A DNA stretch of 64,000 nucleotides from Metellina segmentata (taxonomy: Eukaryota > Arthropoda > Arachnida > Araneae > Tetragnathidae): the NCBI GenBank assembly GCA_947359465.1, contig OX375873.1:133316899-133380898 (forward strand), given 5' to 3'. Below the pieces are notes generated by a model, which worked only from the letters and a program-made list of their open reading frames with translations, was not told the origin of the DNA and ran no database searches. This document shows, one piece after another, positions 9,720-23,311 of this stretch. Within the stretch, counting starts at the first letter, position 1. Each line of letters begins with the position of its first letter. A program made the position numbers and the translations under genes.

Positions 9720-12470
9720 GTAACTTTATTTCAAATCTGAGAATGTATAATTCTTTTTTACCAACGAAACAAAAACTGTGAAACACCGAACTTTTAACTG
9801 TAATATTCATTTCAGAAGTCTTATAAACTCATAAACCTTTTCAAATGCAGCTGTTAAACTTTTACTGAAAAGCACATAACACAATTTCAAAGTAAAAGTT
9901 AGGTAGTTAGGTATTAGGTGCGTAGTGCAATATTCCTTTATTTGATTTGAAAACAAAAGGAAAACTCAGTCTTTTTTTAGTTTCTTTTCTAATTTAGTAA
10001 TTTACTCTACTTTAATTGTAAAACTGTTTCGCTATAAGGTTTCAAAGGCTTTAGTAACTAATTAAAGAGTTTAAAAAATACTTGAAACGTAACGCAATGT
10101 GCTCTAATTACAAAATATTGTTAGAGTATGAAAAGTTAGGTTAGGTTTAATAAGTATTCCAACGACTAGTTAAGTAGTAGGCGTGATAATACTAAACTAT
10201 TTTTGTATTAATTCAAGATGTTTCTACTAATTATGTTATTTTTTTCATTTTACTTTAAAATACGATAGCTATAATTTTCGTTAGCAAAATAATTTTTCTA
10301 GCCTTTGTAAGCTATAGGTAAGTAGTGCATTCCTTCGTTATTTGAATATATGGCTATAAAATGAGAAATAATGATGCTCTTAGTTATGCTGGAACGATCT
10401 GTAGATTAATTCTCTCTCATCTTCAGAAATAATCTTTACATGTAACCTTCATTTACCTAACTGCACTTGCGTTTATTCAATTGAATTACTATTTAAACTA
10501 TGGCCCACATTATTACTGACCGTTCTTTTTTGAAGTGGAAACAATCGTTTTAGCTAATTCATTATAGTTTGAAGACTATGATGGCTAACTTTAAAAATGC
10601 ATCAACTCGTTCATTATTTCTCTGAAGAAAACTGAACAATAACTCAAAATGTATATTCATTGAATCAAAGGACCCTTCCATTATATTGCAATTATAATTC
10701 AGTTGCTTCTAGAACAATTGATGCAAATTTTCTTTTTCTGGACTTAAAAAACAAAAATACAAAAGGCTTAGTAACCTTTTTTAAATAGATTTATGTCTCC
10801 AAACTAGATTGTGTGCTAAGTGCTATAATGTGTTAAGTAACACATTAACACTTTTCCCAGAAATTAACTAATTAAATTACTTATTAAGCAATAAACTAAA
10901 TGCGTAAGAAAGCAAGTTGATGAGTGATATAATTTGTATAGTACGTTTAATTGTACTTAAATCGTAAATTCTTTATTAGTATTGCTCTAATAAAGCAAAT
11001 AAGCATTTAATTATCTGTAAATCTAAAAGATTGATTAATTACCACCTAAATACGTTAGAGTATTGTAATTTACTAGGTAAATTTTATGATTAATAACATA
11101 AAGTTATATATAATGAGTTATATCAAATATTTTATTAAACAAATGAGGAAGAGTTTATACGAAAATTAAATTTAAGGTTTCAATTGACAATATTTGACTA
11201 TACATTTAAAATTTTTTAATACACATTATCCAAAATTATGTATGAAGTAGCTATAGTATACTCCGTACGTCTCGATCATTAAATTTTTTTTTAATATTTA
11301 CTAACCTGTTTAGTTATAGATATAGTAGCTGTTTGAGTTATACTGATCATTGTTTACTATTGCGTTGTTAATATTTTTATGTAAATATTAGTACAAGGTA
11401 CTACAAGAAAATAAACGCAGTTTGTTCTTATTCCAAATATGTATAGTAGTTTTGTAAACTATTTTTTATCACATCGAGGTTGTATAAGAAATTAGGGTAT
11501 TGTTAATATTTCTCTTTCGTTTCAGTAAATGTTGTTATTCGATCATGCATATTAAATATTAATTGTTAAACTATTAGCAAATATCAAAATACAAAAAAAA
11601 CATTAGATAGAACCAGATGGATCGATATTTACAAGAGAATGAAATTTTGCAAGAAACTCATTTAGTAAAAGATTAATATCAAAATGCTATCATTTTTAAA
11701 AGAACATTAAAAAGAATTCTTAAATTTTGCTTTATAGAATTCTTGAAAAGAATACGCCTTTTTAAAAGAGCAAAACTAAAAAAAAAACATTAAAAAAGAG
11801 CTTATTTATATGGCTATTTACCTCATGTGTTGACTTAAAAATAACATTTAGAGCAAACAAGGTAATACTCACTACAAACAAAAATAAACAAAGCATTGAC
11901 TTTGTAAAAGTGAAGTAAAAATGTTTCGAAACTCTTCAGAGCGCAGCGTTTAATCCAAAAGTATATTTTCCATTACGAAACTCTTTTAACTTGAATTCGA
12001 AACGTTATTTGTCAAACAAGTGCTCCAGTTTAGAGTAAAAAGCAAAACCAAAATAGCTTAGAAACTTCCCTATATTAGCTCAACGAACTACCGATTTCAA
12101 AATTTAAAAATATTTGCTATATCAATTTTCAAACAGAAGGTTTTCTTCAGGTAACAGAAAAACATAAAATTTCTTTATATTTTTTTTAAAGGATCTTCAA
12201 CATTTCTGTACTTACGTTTATATAATCTGGGAAATCGACTTGACTTTTTTATTACGAAATATATGATTGACGAAGGTATCCGCATACGTTCGGAGCACTT
12301 TTTAAAAAAATACTATGCAGAGGCAACTTAATATTATTTTTATAATTATTTGTGCTCCAAATTAATTTTGCACTCTCAATAATAAAAACAAAAACAAAAT
12401 TTAACAAAAAGTGAAATTTTGCGTAAATTTGAAGTTTATTTTCAAAATTTTGAAAAATTATACAGGGCAT
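9720..12470. other. Long AT-rich stretch, nothing recognised
   Basis: No gene, terminal repeat pair or family partner was found. Frames are short and of random composition. Confidence 0.5.
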
Positions 12471-12477
12471 ACAATTT

Positions 12478-12560
12478 GGAACAGCTACTGTCTACGTTTA
12501 TGAGTGGTGGCAACGGCCTTGGCTATTTTTTTTTGGCGAACTTCTGAAGTTGCCAAAAAT
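12478..12560 (+). repeat. Family-F end fragment
   Basis: Matches the terminal sequence of the family-F element at 41854-42653, including GTCTACGTTTAT, GTGGCAACGGCC and ACTTCTGAAGTTGCC. Only one end is present. Confidence 0.65.
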
Positions 12561-12595
12561 ATAGTTCTAAAAAGTAGTATAAATAAAATTAAAAA

Positions 12596-12613
12596 ATATA
12601 TATATATATATAT
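12596..12613. repeat. Short (TA)n tract
   Basis: Simple dinucleotide repeat, read directly. Confidence 0.9.
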
Positions 12614-13014
12614 TTGAAATACTTTTACTCAACATATCTCCACAAATAATGTATCAATTTTAATCAGAATTGTGAAACATATATTTAAATTTATGCAAAA
12701 ACTATCGAAATTTTGAAAGATTTTGCGCTCTGGTCCCCTTAAGAAAACTAAAAAAACGAGCTAAATTTTTAAAAATCAAGATTAACAACTAAAATTTAAA
12801 CTTTACCATCAATTGGGCTCAAATAAGAAGACAGATGGCCTTGGGGAAGGACATTTGTACAAATGTGATTAAGCTCGATGTGGGAAAAGGACTGATATAC
12901 TTAAAATCCTGTATGACGATCACTCAAATACCAACTTGCCTTAGCCTAATTTATTACTACTTTGTAAATACTATGTTGTCGAATATACAATACTTGGATT
13001 CCCGCCACTATGTT
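12614..13014. other. Unassigned AT-rich DNA
   Basis: Nothing recognised. The small + strand frame starting at 12835 has no family resemblance. Confidence 0.5.
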
Positions 13015-13110
13015 ATAAGGATGGTTAGTTGGTTGAGTTACGGCACAATGTTGCGAAGACCAGATTTGGCCAAGCAGTGTTATAAAAAAAATACTTTAGG
13101 CGTTGAGTAA
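13015..13110 (+). repeat. Family-G fragment
   Basis: Diverged head with GGTTAGTTGGTTGAG and GATTTGGCCAAGCAGTG, matching the family-G order. Confidence 0.5.
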
Positions 13111-14839
13111 AAAGCAACTGAGCCACAAGGTAGTCTAAAGTCTCGGGTGTGTCTGAAGACCCTGGCAGATATATCTAGCCAATACAGGAGAATGGTAGCA
13201 CAAATTACTGATCGAAAAGTACAAAGTATCCCTCCGTTCCTTTACTACAGAAAGACCAATCAGGATCGCATGCGAAACGATGTTTATGACGCCAATAGAA
13301 TGGAAGCTTCCCTTACTTTGCCCCATCTAGATTGTAGCCGCCATTATGGGTCTAACAGTAAAAATGTTGTTTTCCTTTATAGTTTCACTTCTCATTCTTT
13401 CCATTCCCTTTATTCTCATTTTGTGCAATAGCGTCATTAGGGGTTAGAACCTCACCCGACAACAAAAATTATTGTCTTCAATTTTTTTTAAATTTCAGCA
13501 AATATGTCACTTTTTTACGGGAATACCACTGCAATTAGGTCGAACTTAGCCCCGCCATTATGAAAATTAACTTACCATGAAGAATTTTATATTTGGCGTT
13601 GTAACCTATCACTCTTTGCTAGGAAAGAAAGCAATAATATTTTCTACATCTTGATAAATTATTGATAGTGAACTGTGTTATGAACACGTGCACTTTCTAA
13701 TAAGTCTGATTGCGTTTCTTATAAATAACGTGCGTACGCAACAATAAACACCCACTTCGATGGATGGTGGTCCAAAATCAACTGTTGAACTGTCATTGCG
13801 TTTCATATCGTTTTCTGTAATTATATAAATAAGACACTAGCGATATAAAACCCAACCGACCAATCCAGCAACAGCGTATACCTTATAACATATTCTATTT
13901 CCTAAATTCTTCTATTCCCATCACGGTTTCATTATTCGTTGTGAATCGGCCTCTTCTTCACTCGATTTCTAAATGCAATGCAAGACGGCCCTATTATCAT
14001 CCTTTATACGGAAGAACAGCCGTGATCTTAATAAAGCACTCATTGCAATCGACAATCTGTCAACTATTGATAGCCCCATCTATCAAATTCAGGCACTACT
14101 AAATTCTATAAGGGAGTATTTTGTACTAAACTCTCACTACAAAAATTAACTTACTGTAGAAGTACAGTCGCGGAAAAAAAAACGATCAATTGCCTTTATT
14201 CCGAGTAATATTCATAATCGAGAAAATTCAAAGACAACATTCAATTGGAAATAACATCTTCTATGAATTAAAATGTAAATAAAATGCATTAGGAGCCGTC
14301 TTCATATCAACTACTTTGGCACAAACAACAAAATTTTCAAAGGAAACATCATGATTTAATGTGATTGTCAGATTCTGCATCGTTAAATTAGTCTAAATAT
14401 GAAACTTTGTCTCTTTGCTATTTTTATATCCGGTGATATTAAGTGTTGAAATTGTTGCCAATTTCAGGGATCATCTCCACATTGAAATCGCTATTCGCAG
14501 ATCGGTATTAATTGTAGTTATTCAAGAACTGTTCATTTAATGTTTGACTGAAAGAAGTCTACAGAGAACCCCTTAAAAGAAACTCTTATTTTTGGCATAA
14601 TCATTTTCAAATACAAATATCCAGTTTCAATAGCAGTTATATAGAAAGTATCAATAATTATTGCTAAATATTATGGGATAGTAGTAAGGCAAACAAACTT
14701 AAATCGATCAAATAAATTAAAACAATCCGATAATTATATTTATTACTAGCAAAATATCCGATTACTCTAGATTGAAAAGATGATCAAAATATATAATGCC
14801 TTAAGTTTTTCGTAGAATCAAATAATATTTTAACACCTT
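13111..14839. other. Unassigned DNA, partly GC-richer
   Basis: No gene or repeat recognised. The 13680-14110 part is less AT-rich and free of repeat matches within the window, which could indicate conserved noncoding DNA; this is weak. Confidence 0.35.
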
Positions 14840-14940
14840 TATATCTTTTAACACCTTTATATTTTATCACCATCTTTATAATTTCTACAACTTACTTTGG
14901 ACACAAATCCTACACAGGCATATCCATTCATGTAATACAT

Positions 14941-15282
14941 GCCGACCAACTGGTATAATGGTTAAGGTGTTATCCTCTAGATAGGAAGGTTCATGGTTCG
15001 AATCCGTGTCCGGGCATGGATGTTTGTAAGCGTATGGTGTATAGGCGGCTGGTGCACCTTGAATCTGTCGTGGCCTCAAACGTACTCACGTTAATGGGAT
15101 GTGGAAGTTTGGAGAGTTGGGTGCCAGCTCAGGTGTTGCCTCGTCATCAAACCGTGGTTCAAAATTACGAGGTGTTGTCCTACGATCTTTCCCTTAAGGG
15201 ACTTATCCCGGACCGTCGTCAATAGCCCGTTGTGTTGCTCTAGTATGACGTGAACTAAAATTACCATTACCATTACTATCGG
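14941..15282 (+). mobile_element. SINE-A copy 2, near full length
   Basis: The tRNA-like head starts GCCGACCAACTGGTATAATG, with an A-box-like TATAATGGTTAAGG and a B-box GGTTCGAATCC near 14994. The family body ends ATGACGTGAACTAAAA plus an (ATTACC)-like tail. Perfect 9-bp target-site duplications GTAATACAT lie at 14932-14940 and 15283-15291. The paralogous family-I copy has the single uninterrupted site at 28157-28165. Likely transcribed by Pol III when active, moved by a LINE partner not present here. Confidence 0.92.
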
Positions 15283-15522
15283 GTAATACATTTCACATAC
15301 ATCGCACGCTTGCTGTATGACAAAAGGTGACTACAAAAGACGATTTTGAGGGAGATTTGGAATTCCCTTTCTTAATTTCTTTTCATGTTCAACTCAATTA
15401 ATAAAAACGACTATTTACGACGAGTGCTGTCGCACTCATAGTCAACAAAATAATATTTTTTACTTGTGGCACTCTTGCATCCGGCATGCGACATTGTGAA
15501 ATTTCACAATCTTCTCCCGTCA

Positions 15523-15843
15523 GGTATAGTGGTTAAGGTGTTAGCCTCTAGATCGGAAGGTTCCTGGTTCGAATCCGGGTCCGGGCATGGATGTTTGTAA
15601 ACGTATGGTGTAGAGGCGGCTGGTGCACCTTAAATCTGCCGTGGCCGAAAGTCCTCACGTTGGGTTGGCGTGGAAGTTTGGAGAGTGGGGTGCCAGCTCA
15701 GGTGTTGCTTCGTCATCTGACCGTGGTTCAAAATTACGAGGTGTTGTCCTCGAATCTTTCCCTTAAGGGACTGATTCCGGACCGTCGTCAATAGCCCGTT
15801 GTGTTGCTCTAGTACGACGTTAACTAAAAAAATTACGAAATTA
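15523..15843 (+). mobile_element. SINE-A copy 3, lacking its first 11 bp
   Basis: Starts at GGTATAGTGGTTAAGG, 11 bp inside the copy-2 start, and has the B-box GGTTCGAATCC and the full body. Perfect 10-bp target-site duplications TCTCCCGTCA lie at 15513-15522 and 15844-15853. It is nested in the family-I repeat. The body matches copy 2 closely, so the insertion is fairly young. Confidence 0.92.
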
Positions 15844-16300
15844 TCTCCCGTCATTATGACAAAGAATTTTTTAATGTTTGAAAAGTTCTAGTTAGGATTT
15901 TTTAAACATTATTATTCTTGCAAAAACGGCAATATTCTTTCAATAATGGCATAATTACAATTAAAATTTGCTTTATTCCGACTTACCTGCCATTAAGTCG
16001 AATACTTTGTGGTGGTGTTGCGTGTGATGAAAAATAATCACCATTTATTAAAAAAATAAATATTTAAAACAGAAAACAAAAGAAAACAGCGAAATGAAAC
16101 AAAATAAAAGGTGTCGGGAAAAAGTTGTTCTAAAGATATTAATTTTTGGTTCCTTTTTACTTCTTGATCTCGCAGTTGCCACAACTTACAACTAAAAAGT
16201 GCACAAATTTTAGAAATGCGAAATTAATTCAGAGCAAAATGTACAGAAAATATTACTGCACGTGATCAATCAACACGAGTTTCCGTTTCATTCCCGTTCG

Positions 16301-16639
16301 TTGAAAAATATCGTCTGTCCCAAATATTCGAAAATAGTTTACATTGCGGAAAGAACAAAAATAAGACTCAAAATGAAGTATCAGAGGAGAAATTCCATTA
16401 AAAAAAATCATTTTTGGAATAATAGATGCATTTTTAGCAGTATTGGTAATCGTAATACTCAATATACATTCCAGTGTTTCCAAAACTACCAAATAATGGT
16501 TGATGTAAGTATACTTACTCAGGTGTTTTAGCATGAAACTCATCTAAATGTAACATTAATGAAATGTTTAATATTGCATTCATTAAACTAATATTTAATG
16601 TATAGAATAAAAGACATTGCAATCAAATATCTGGAATAA
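16301..16639. other. Unassigned AT-rich DNA
   Basis: Overlapping frames occur on both strands, but neither resembles a known protein. Confidence 0.5.
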
Positions 16640-16930
16640 AATCCATGTGATTCCTACATACACACAAACACAAAATCGAACATAGAACAGACGGACATAC
16701 AGACTTTCGCAATCAATTTCACTCACTAAATGAAGACAAGTACACACATTATGCACGTTTTCATGAAAATATATTAAACCGTGTGGACGTGTATTGTATA
16801 GGGCTCATACATACATACAAGCAGACAGACAGACACGAAACGCGTAAGAGGTGGATCTGGCCTCAGAAAGGTCCAAAACGGATAGAAAACTTGAAATAGA
16901 TCGAAAATATTCAATGTACAAACAAACACT
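16640..16930 (-). repeat. Family-H interspersed repeat, copy 1
   Basis: The reverse complement matches 25250-25555: a GTACATTGAATATTTTCGA start, a GTCTGTCTGTC-rich part, and a GTTCGATTTTGTGTTTGTG end. Noncoding; class unknown. Confidence 0.7.
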
Positions 16931-18308
16931 CCATTCTTATCTATATAGATACAAGCTGATAGCTATAATGCAGTGAATAGTAACCATGATTAAAATGTGA
17001 TAAAAGAAGGATTTGAGGAGTTGAGAACAATACAAGAAGGGGAAAATGTCAATCGATGTTTTGTACAATTTTGTATCGTTCTTTAATGCTCTTAAGAAAA
17101 TGTTATTTTTTTAGTTAGCTTTTGTCTCCAAGTATGCAACCAAAGAGCCTACCAACACTTATTTAAAACAATCAAGCTGATATTCTAATCATCCTACTGG
17201 ACTGGACTCCAGTAACCATCTACATAGCAGCTAATCTCTGCATCATAAAGAGGATATAAAATAAAATTATACTACTAGCATAAGTGTGAGTGAATTTAAT
17301 ACAAAATGTAGATCTAGGGTGCAGAAGAGCATTTAAATGCTGAAGAAACCTAAGTTCCGCATAGCCGCATATGAAATAGGAGGCCACCCTCCTATCTACT
17401 GTTCGCGACTGAGTTTTTGATCAGAGAAGTCCGTTCATCCCAAAAGTGAATTGAGTGAGTCATTTAATTGATCATTAATGAGTAAAATTCGTCTATATGA
17501 CACATAACTGGTAAAAGGCAATGTATTATAGATTAAATAAATGAAATTTTTAATAATTCTTCAAAAATTCAAACATTTCTCAGGTTTGTCTGATGTTTCT
17601 TAAACTTCTAGTTGGCCCCTTAAATCGCCATGTTTAGAACAATTTAATATAGGTCTAAAACTAATAATTGGAACTAACTAAATTTTGCGAGGCCACATTA
17701 AAAGTTTTCCTGGATCGATTCCCAAACAAATATAGTATTGTTCCAATATTCATAATTTTTTCAAACATAAATTGAAATTCATACTTCATATTAAAACTAA
17801 TATTTACAGTAAACTACCAGGTGTATTTTGTTTGGGTTCTTTAAAAGTAACATGATACAAAATATCAGCTCTATAAAAATATTATTTAAGAAGATAGCAA
17901 CAAAAGTCTGAGATACTGATTTTACAATATGGGCTACAATTTTTCTGTCCTCATAACTTCGAAACAACAAATGCTGATGACAGGAAATTTTGTATCTGAA
18001 GTTAAATCGTAATATAAATTTTAAATTGTTTGTCAAAATAGGGGGTTCCTAATGGAAATTATGAAGTTGGTGCTCAATTTAATATCAACACTGCCTCTTA
18101 TTCAAATTTTATGAATTTGAATTAATAGAAGATATTAGTTCCTGTCAAACGTCATCTTAGAATTTGCTCTACTGTTAAAATTGCTCGAATGAAGAAGTAT
18201 ACTTTGGTTTGTTAGGGTGGTTCGGATTTTTTCTCCCGCGCCTACATATAGCAGTGTTACCATGAATCACTTTTTTAACAAAGTTGCACTTTATACCCTG
18301 AGCTATTC

Positions 18309-18323
18309 ACACACACACACACA
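18309..18323. repeat. Short (CA)n tract
   Basis: Simple dinucleotide repeat, read directly. Confidence 0.9.
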
Positions 18324-20061
18324 ACATGGTTTTATTACAAGGCTAAAACTACGTTACAAATTTGCTTTCTGAAACATTCAATGAACATGCTCTCTTTCAT
18401 GAAGTGTTTTCATTAACTAACCAAATTACAATAAGTTTAGTAAGTTTTAGTAATCGTTTATCACATAAATGAAATCCAAGTAAAAAAAAAAATCATCCCT
18501 GCTCTATTATTAATAAAACTTGTAATATATTATTAATTATTATTCTTATTCATTCCTTAAAATAAAAATTAAGTTCAAAATTTATTACTCCTGTATAAAA
18601 TTAGTATGTAATTCACGCATCCCAATTTAAACTAATTAAATTTTAAGCAATCGTGGGAATACAATGTTAATGTTGTTAATGTAAAAATAACGTTTTATTG
18701 GACATTTCGAAGTTTCCCGACACTGTTACGCCAATATAACACTAATTATTTAATTTAGATCTCTCACAATTCAGCCTTTTATTTCTTCATGGATGTCTCC
18801 CTAAACAAGCAGTAACCCGGTTAAATCGAAAGTGTTTTTATCCTCTTTAAACATCGGGACGAATGCTAAAAAATCAAATCAAATTTACAAAAAATATCTT
18901 TTGGATTAAAAAAAAAGATTTATAAAGTGAAAGTAATTAAGTGCATTTAACACAAAAAATTTACCGTTCTCTCAAAACGTTGAAACAAAACACGGGTCTT
19001 AAAAAACTTTAAATTTAATGAAGCACAAAAAATAAAAGCCTGTAATAAAAGAACTTTTAATTCGCCAATGTTTATCCGTGCCCATTATTTTTGAATTAAC
19101 GTACAGTTAAAAATGATAATAAATAATAAAATTTCAATGACAGAGAAATAAACTACTAAAGAGGCTTTCTCTCTAGGCATTTGACTCACATCCTGACGTA
19201 AAACAGTCAACACAGCAAGAATTATATGCCATATAAATTCCAGAAACTCCCAAGACAGCTCACGTGGATGATTTACTGTGTTTATTTTAATAGTTATTAT
19301 GTGCTTTAATTTCTCAGTCATTTGACATAATTCAGAAGTCATTAGGAATTTACGAGTGCTTTGTTCATAACATTCTTATATGTACCCAATTTTTAATAAA
19401 TGAAAATTTCTTCAGTTTTGTTATGAGCATCTTGACTGTTAGATCTAAAACTTATCATAAATTTTATTAACTTCTAAGATAAAGTTAGGAATTGCCATTA
19501 CCAGTTGTCTTCTGATTTTACTGTCTAGTAATTAAATATATTGCAGAAAAGAAATTTATTTTTAAATTTACGCGAAACGTTTTTTCAGATCTAAAAATCT
19601 TTTATTGCATCTTTTCCCTCACATTTTTGGGGGGTTATACTTCTTGCTCATCACATTCTAACTATTTCTCAAATCGTATACTTAGGATGAATAAATATCA
19701 ATATGTTATAGGGGGCTTGTATCGTGCGATTATGGGCTACAACAAAAACACCACTACAAAAAACCATACTTTGGGGCGATATATTATTTTGACTGTAATG
19801 AAAACTTTAGACATAGTTTGTTACCAATTAGACGACAAATGATATTCAACACATCATCTGTCACCTAGTACAATAATAATTTTGAATATTTGCTAGCTAT
19901 CTGATGGAAATAATACTATTCTACATATTTTGAAGAGTACTCACTTCACTGACGAAATTTTTGAGTAGTGTTACATTCAATGCAGTTTTTACATTCAAGT
20001 TGCAATATTTTATCTTAGTTATAACGTTTGAAACAATTTGATAATTGATGTAGATATATAG

Positions 20062-20156
20062 TAAAATGTATTAATATATATCATTATTTTATGTATTAAT
20101 ATCCATCATTATTTTATGTATTAATATATATCATTATTTTATGTATTAATTTATAT
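20062..20156. repeat. Minisatellite, unit about 25 bp
   Basis: About 3.5 copies of an ATGTATTAATATATATCATT-type unit. Two of the copies are almost identical. Confidence 0.9.
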
Positions 20157-23136
20157 CAACATATTGAGGTAAACATTATTTTTATATTTCACTTCTTTTA
20201 AGTTACGATTATTCTATTTCTTACTCAATTGCAAAGTTAAAACAAAATGAGATTTAACAAATTTGCTGTAAAATATTTCAATATTATTACAGCAAAGTAA
20301 TTTAAGGAATTTTTAGACTTAAAATCGCTTTAATTCTAAAAACTGGTGTTTCGAGACTGCATTTATCGGGTGTTAGTTTCTTCAAATGCTTCACGTTTTT
20401 TCCTTAATAAAAAGGCTTAAATTGCAATATGTAAACGCATGTATAGGTGCTAAAAAAGACAAATGGAACCCATAGTTACAATATACGTGTATGAATAAAG
20501 TATATAATACAACAAAAATCACAAAAGCAAAGTGTTTGTTTTGAAATCTGTTACCACTATTATATACATATACCATTCAAATTTTATGGATAAACTTGCA
20601 TCTTATTTAAAGAATGTGACGAATCATTAATAAAGACAGTGGATAACTACATAATTTATGCATAAATATACAGATATTAGAAAAATTACACACCCATTGA
20701 AAAACTTAAAGGTGGCATCCAAAGCAAAATTCAAATTGACTATTTTCTCCTTATGAACTCAGCTTCCTATAAAAACATCCCAACTGCACTGTTCAGTTTC
20801 AGACCAAGTTCTCTAAATTAGGCTGAAAATTCAATGCTACAAATGTCGAGTTGCATTATGGAGCAAGCATTGATCAGTCTTAAACGATACTCCCCTACAA
20901 TACTTAAACAAACCAGAGAAAAATACCCAGACAAGAAATCTCTTCCCCATAGCATGATTTGATTGTCGTTCCATTGTGCTTGTATCAAAATTTCAATATG
21001 CAGCATCCCTATATCCAGCAGTAAATTTATACTGTTTTTCAGCTAAATTTTTTTGACACGAACAAAAAGTGTTTGTCTGAAATTATATTTAAAAAGCAAG
21101 AGAAAACAGTATTTCTACAAGTAGAATGTACTCAAATAGTTTCTACTGGTACTTATTCCGTACTTATACGTGCAATGCACACGAATATTAAAACTACCCT
21201 TCTTTGATGAATTATATTTATGGTTGTGAAGGGGAAATCAGTTCGTCATTTCGCCTTCTGAAAGTAATAAAAAATGTGACCTGAACATGATTAATACACG
21301 CTTCAGATTATGTTTTGGTATGAAATTTCGTTTAGTCATCTTTTAGTGATACTTGAAAATTTTAACCCGAACATTTAGGGGGGGGGGTCGTTAGGGTTCA
21401 GAGCACTTTGTGTACGACACTGACCGAGTCTTTCATCTCAAAAACCCGTCCTACAGCTACTTCTAATTTCTTTCAGCCAAGTACGAAGAAAAGGGAGGTA
21501 ACATAACATCTCTACTCATACAGAGAAAATGGCAAATATATGTCCTGTCGATATTATGATGGATTGCGTGGTGTTTCAAGACCCCTTCACTTGACACGTG
21601 TCTTTCGTGACTATTAAAATAAATAAAAACTCTGCAGGATATGCCCTCTTCACCTTTTTTCTTACTCGCCTGATTCTAGGGTGCTGTGTTTTCGCTCTTT
21701 ATGTCATTTTAAAAGCACTTATATTCGTGATTCATTCCTACCCTCGAAGCCAGGGCAGTCTCGCACACATCCATCATGTTCGAAGTGTTTTGAAAGCCTT
21801 GTCTGGACCTACACTTAAGTGCTCATACGTCGGTGATTCAAAATCGGTATGAGGAAACAAGTGTTAAGAGTTTCAAGTAAATACATTTTCAATGAAAAAA
21901 GGACTCAGATTCGTTTCAGTTAAGGATTCGATAGGGGCTTATTTTAGTAACCATAAACAACTCATTCCTGATAATGACTAAATTGAGAACTATGTGAAAT
22001 AAAGAATTGCGACCTTGCAATCGACACAAAGTAAATGCGATTACGTATTTAACAGGCGACATGTAAAAATATGCAGGGAATTTGTCAATGAAGATGATAT
22101 GAACAATTCACCTACATCTAATTACGTTTTCGTACGAACCTTTATTCACACAAATTTGATTTAACACGAGGTAAAACTAAATACTTCGTTCTCTTTTGAC
22201 GCGAGTTATTTTGATTTAACATGAGGGAGCCAAGCCAATTGCTAAAAAATTTTGCCAAATTCTAAGAAAAATTATTTTTATTAGTGACATAGCAGTATCA
22301 TTTCTATATTACACGCACGAATAGATTGAAAACAGCTAGTGTATGAGTTTTAAAACACGTGCTTTCGTTTACCAATGTGTACGTGTAGGTATGTATATGT
22401 ATCATCAACACTTTTATAGAATTCGGTGCACATCTACATCATAATCTGTTGACAGCCTCTTACAGGTAATTATATTATGGCCTAACCCAAACATGAACAC
22501 AGCGATTAATAACTGAATTTGTTCGTAAAAACAATGAAACATCAGCACCTGAGGAGACTCGTGCTGATTTTTCTCAAGAGATCACAAAAAGAAATTCATA
22601 GAGGCTGAAGACTATCCACAACATTCATAATGATATTTCAGACAGTTATACGAAAACGTATGTGCCTGTGTGTCAGAAGCTGTGTAGTCAGAAGGTAAAA
22701 ATGAACTATTAATGCTATGTGTAAAACAGATATTTTTGTTCATGAATATTTTTTTTTACATTTCAAATGCAAATATACTTTAATTAATTTCATTACATAC
22801 TATAGCATGTGTATTTTGTTGAAATAAAACAAGCATAAAAAAATATTTTCATTTTTTTGTAATTATTTTTAATGATTTTTCGAACTGGAACCAATTATAT
22901 TTTCTTCCATAGGTACAGTGTCTTTTCTGTCAAGTATTCTTCAAAAACCTATCTATCGTGTAAATACAGTTCGGTGTACATTCCATTATAAGATGGATAT
23001 TTGGTCGAGTTTTATTTATGAGTAATAGTTTTAAATCACTCATTCCAACAAAACAATTAGTTTTCTCCAGGTAGTAATCTTAGGCGTTATGACTAATCCA
23101 TATTCCTAGCTAAATGCTAGCAGGACATGAGATTAG

Positions 23137-23307
23137 CCGTACAAATAATTTCGACGAGTTATCTCGTCCATCAAGATCTGACCATTTTTGCTGCTGACGA
23201 GTTACCTCCTAAGAAATATATTGCCGATTTATAATGATTATGATGGGATCAAAATCTGGCCAGGTCTTCTAATGTTGAGATATCGCGTTGAGACTACCGC
23301 CAGGGGG
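23137..23307 (-). mobile_element. TTAA-flanked MITE (family E), copy 2
   Basis: The right end CCAGGGGG abuts TTAA (23308-23311) and the left side abuts TTAG. The reverse complement follows copy 1, with GGTCAGATCTTGATGGACGA and GCAATATATTTCTTA-type blocks. Internally shorter than copy 1. Confidence 0.65.
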
Positions 23308-23311
23308 TTAA

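Larger units (their letters stand above)
14840..16300 (-). repeat. Family-I interspersed repeat, copy 1, with two SINE insertions
   Basis: After removal of the two SINEs, the reverse complement follows 27200-28260 block for block: a GATCAATCAACACGAG end, a TTCGCTGTTTTTTGTTTT-like block, a GCGATGTATG block and a TTGTAGAAATTATAA end. A third copy is at 44110-45175. There is no reading frame or clear terminal repeat, and its class is unknown. Confidence 0.7.
16931..23136. other. Long mostly unassigned AT-rich stretch
   Basis: No gene recognised. It contains the (CA)n tract and the 25-bp minisatellite listed separately, and a slightly GC-richer part at 21390-21860 with no repeat partner. An AGGGTGGTTCGGATT motif at 18213 resembles a motif at 29463 but no element ends could be drawn. 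Confidence 0.45.

Noticed and set aside
9900..10350. Approximate duplication around GTAGTGCAATATTCC and GTAGTGCATTCC
   Set aside because: Similarity is confined to short AT-rich words and could be chance.
15523..15600. Possible tRNA gene
   Set aside because: A and B boxes are present, but the acceptor and anticodon stems do not pair and the sequence is the head of a SINE with target-site duplications.
16253..16543. Overlapping 96- and 89-residue ORFs on opposite strands
   Set aside because: Both are AT-driven frames with no protein resemblance.
18213..18240. AGGGTGGTTCGGATT word, similar to AGGGTGGAGCG at 29463
   Set aside because: Too short and no element borders could be defined at either place.
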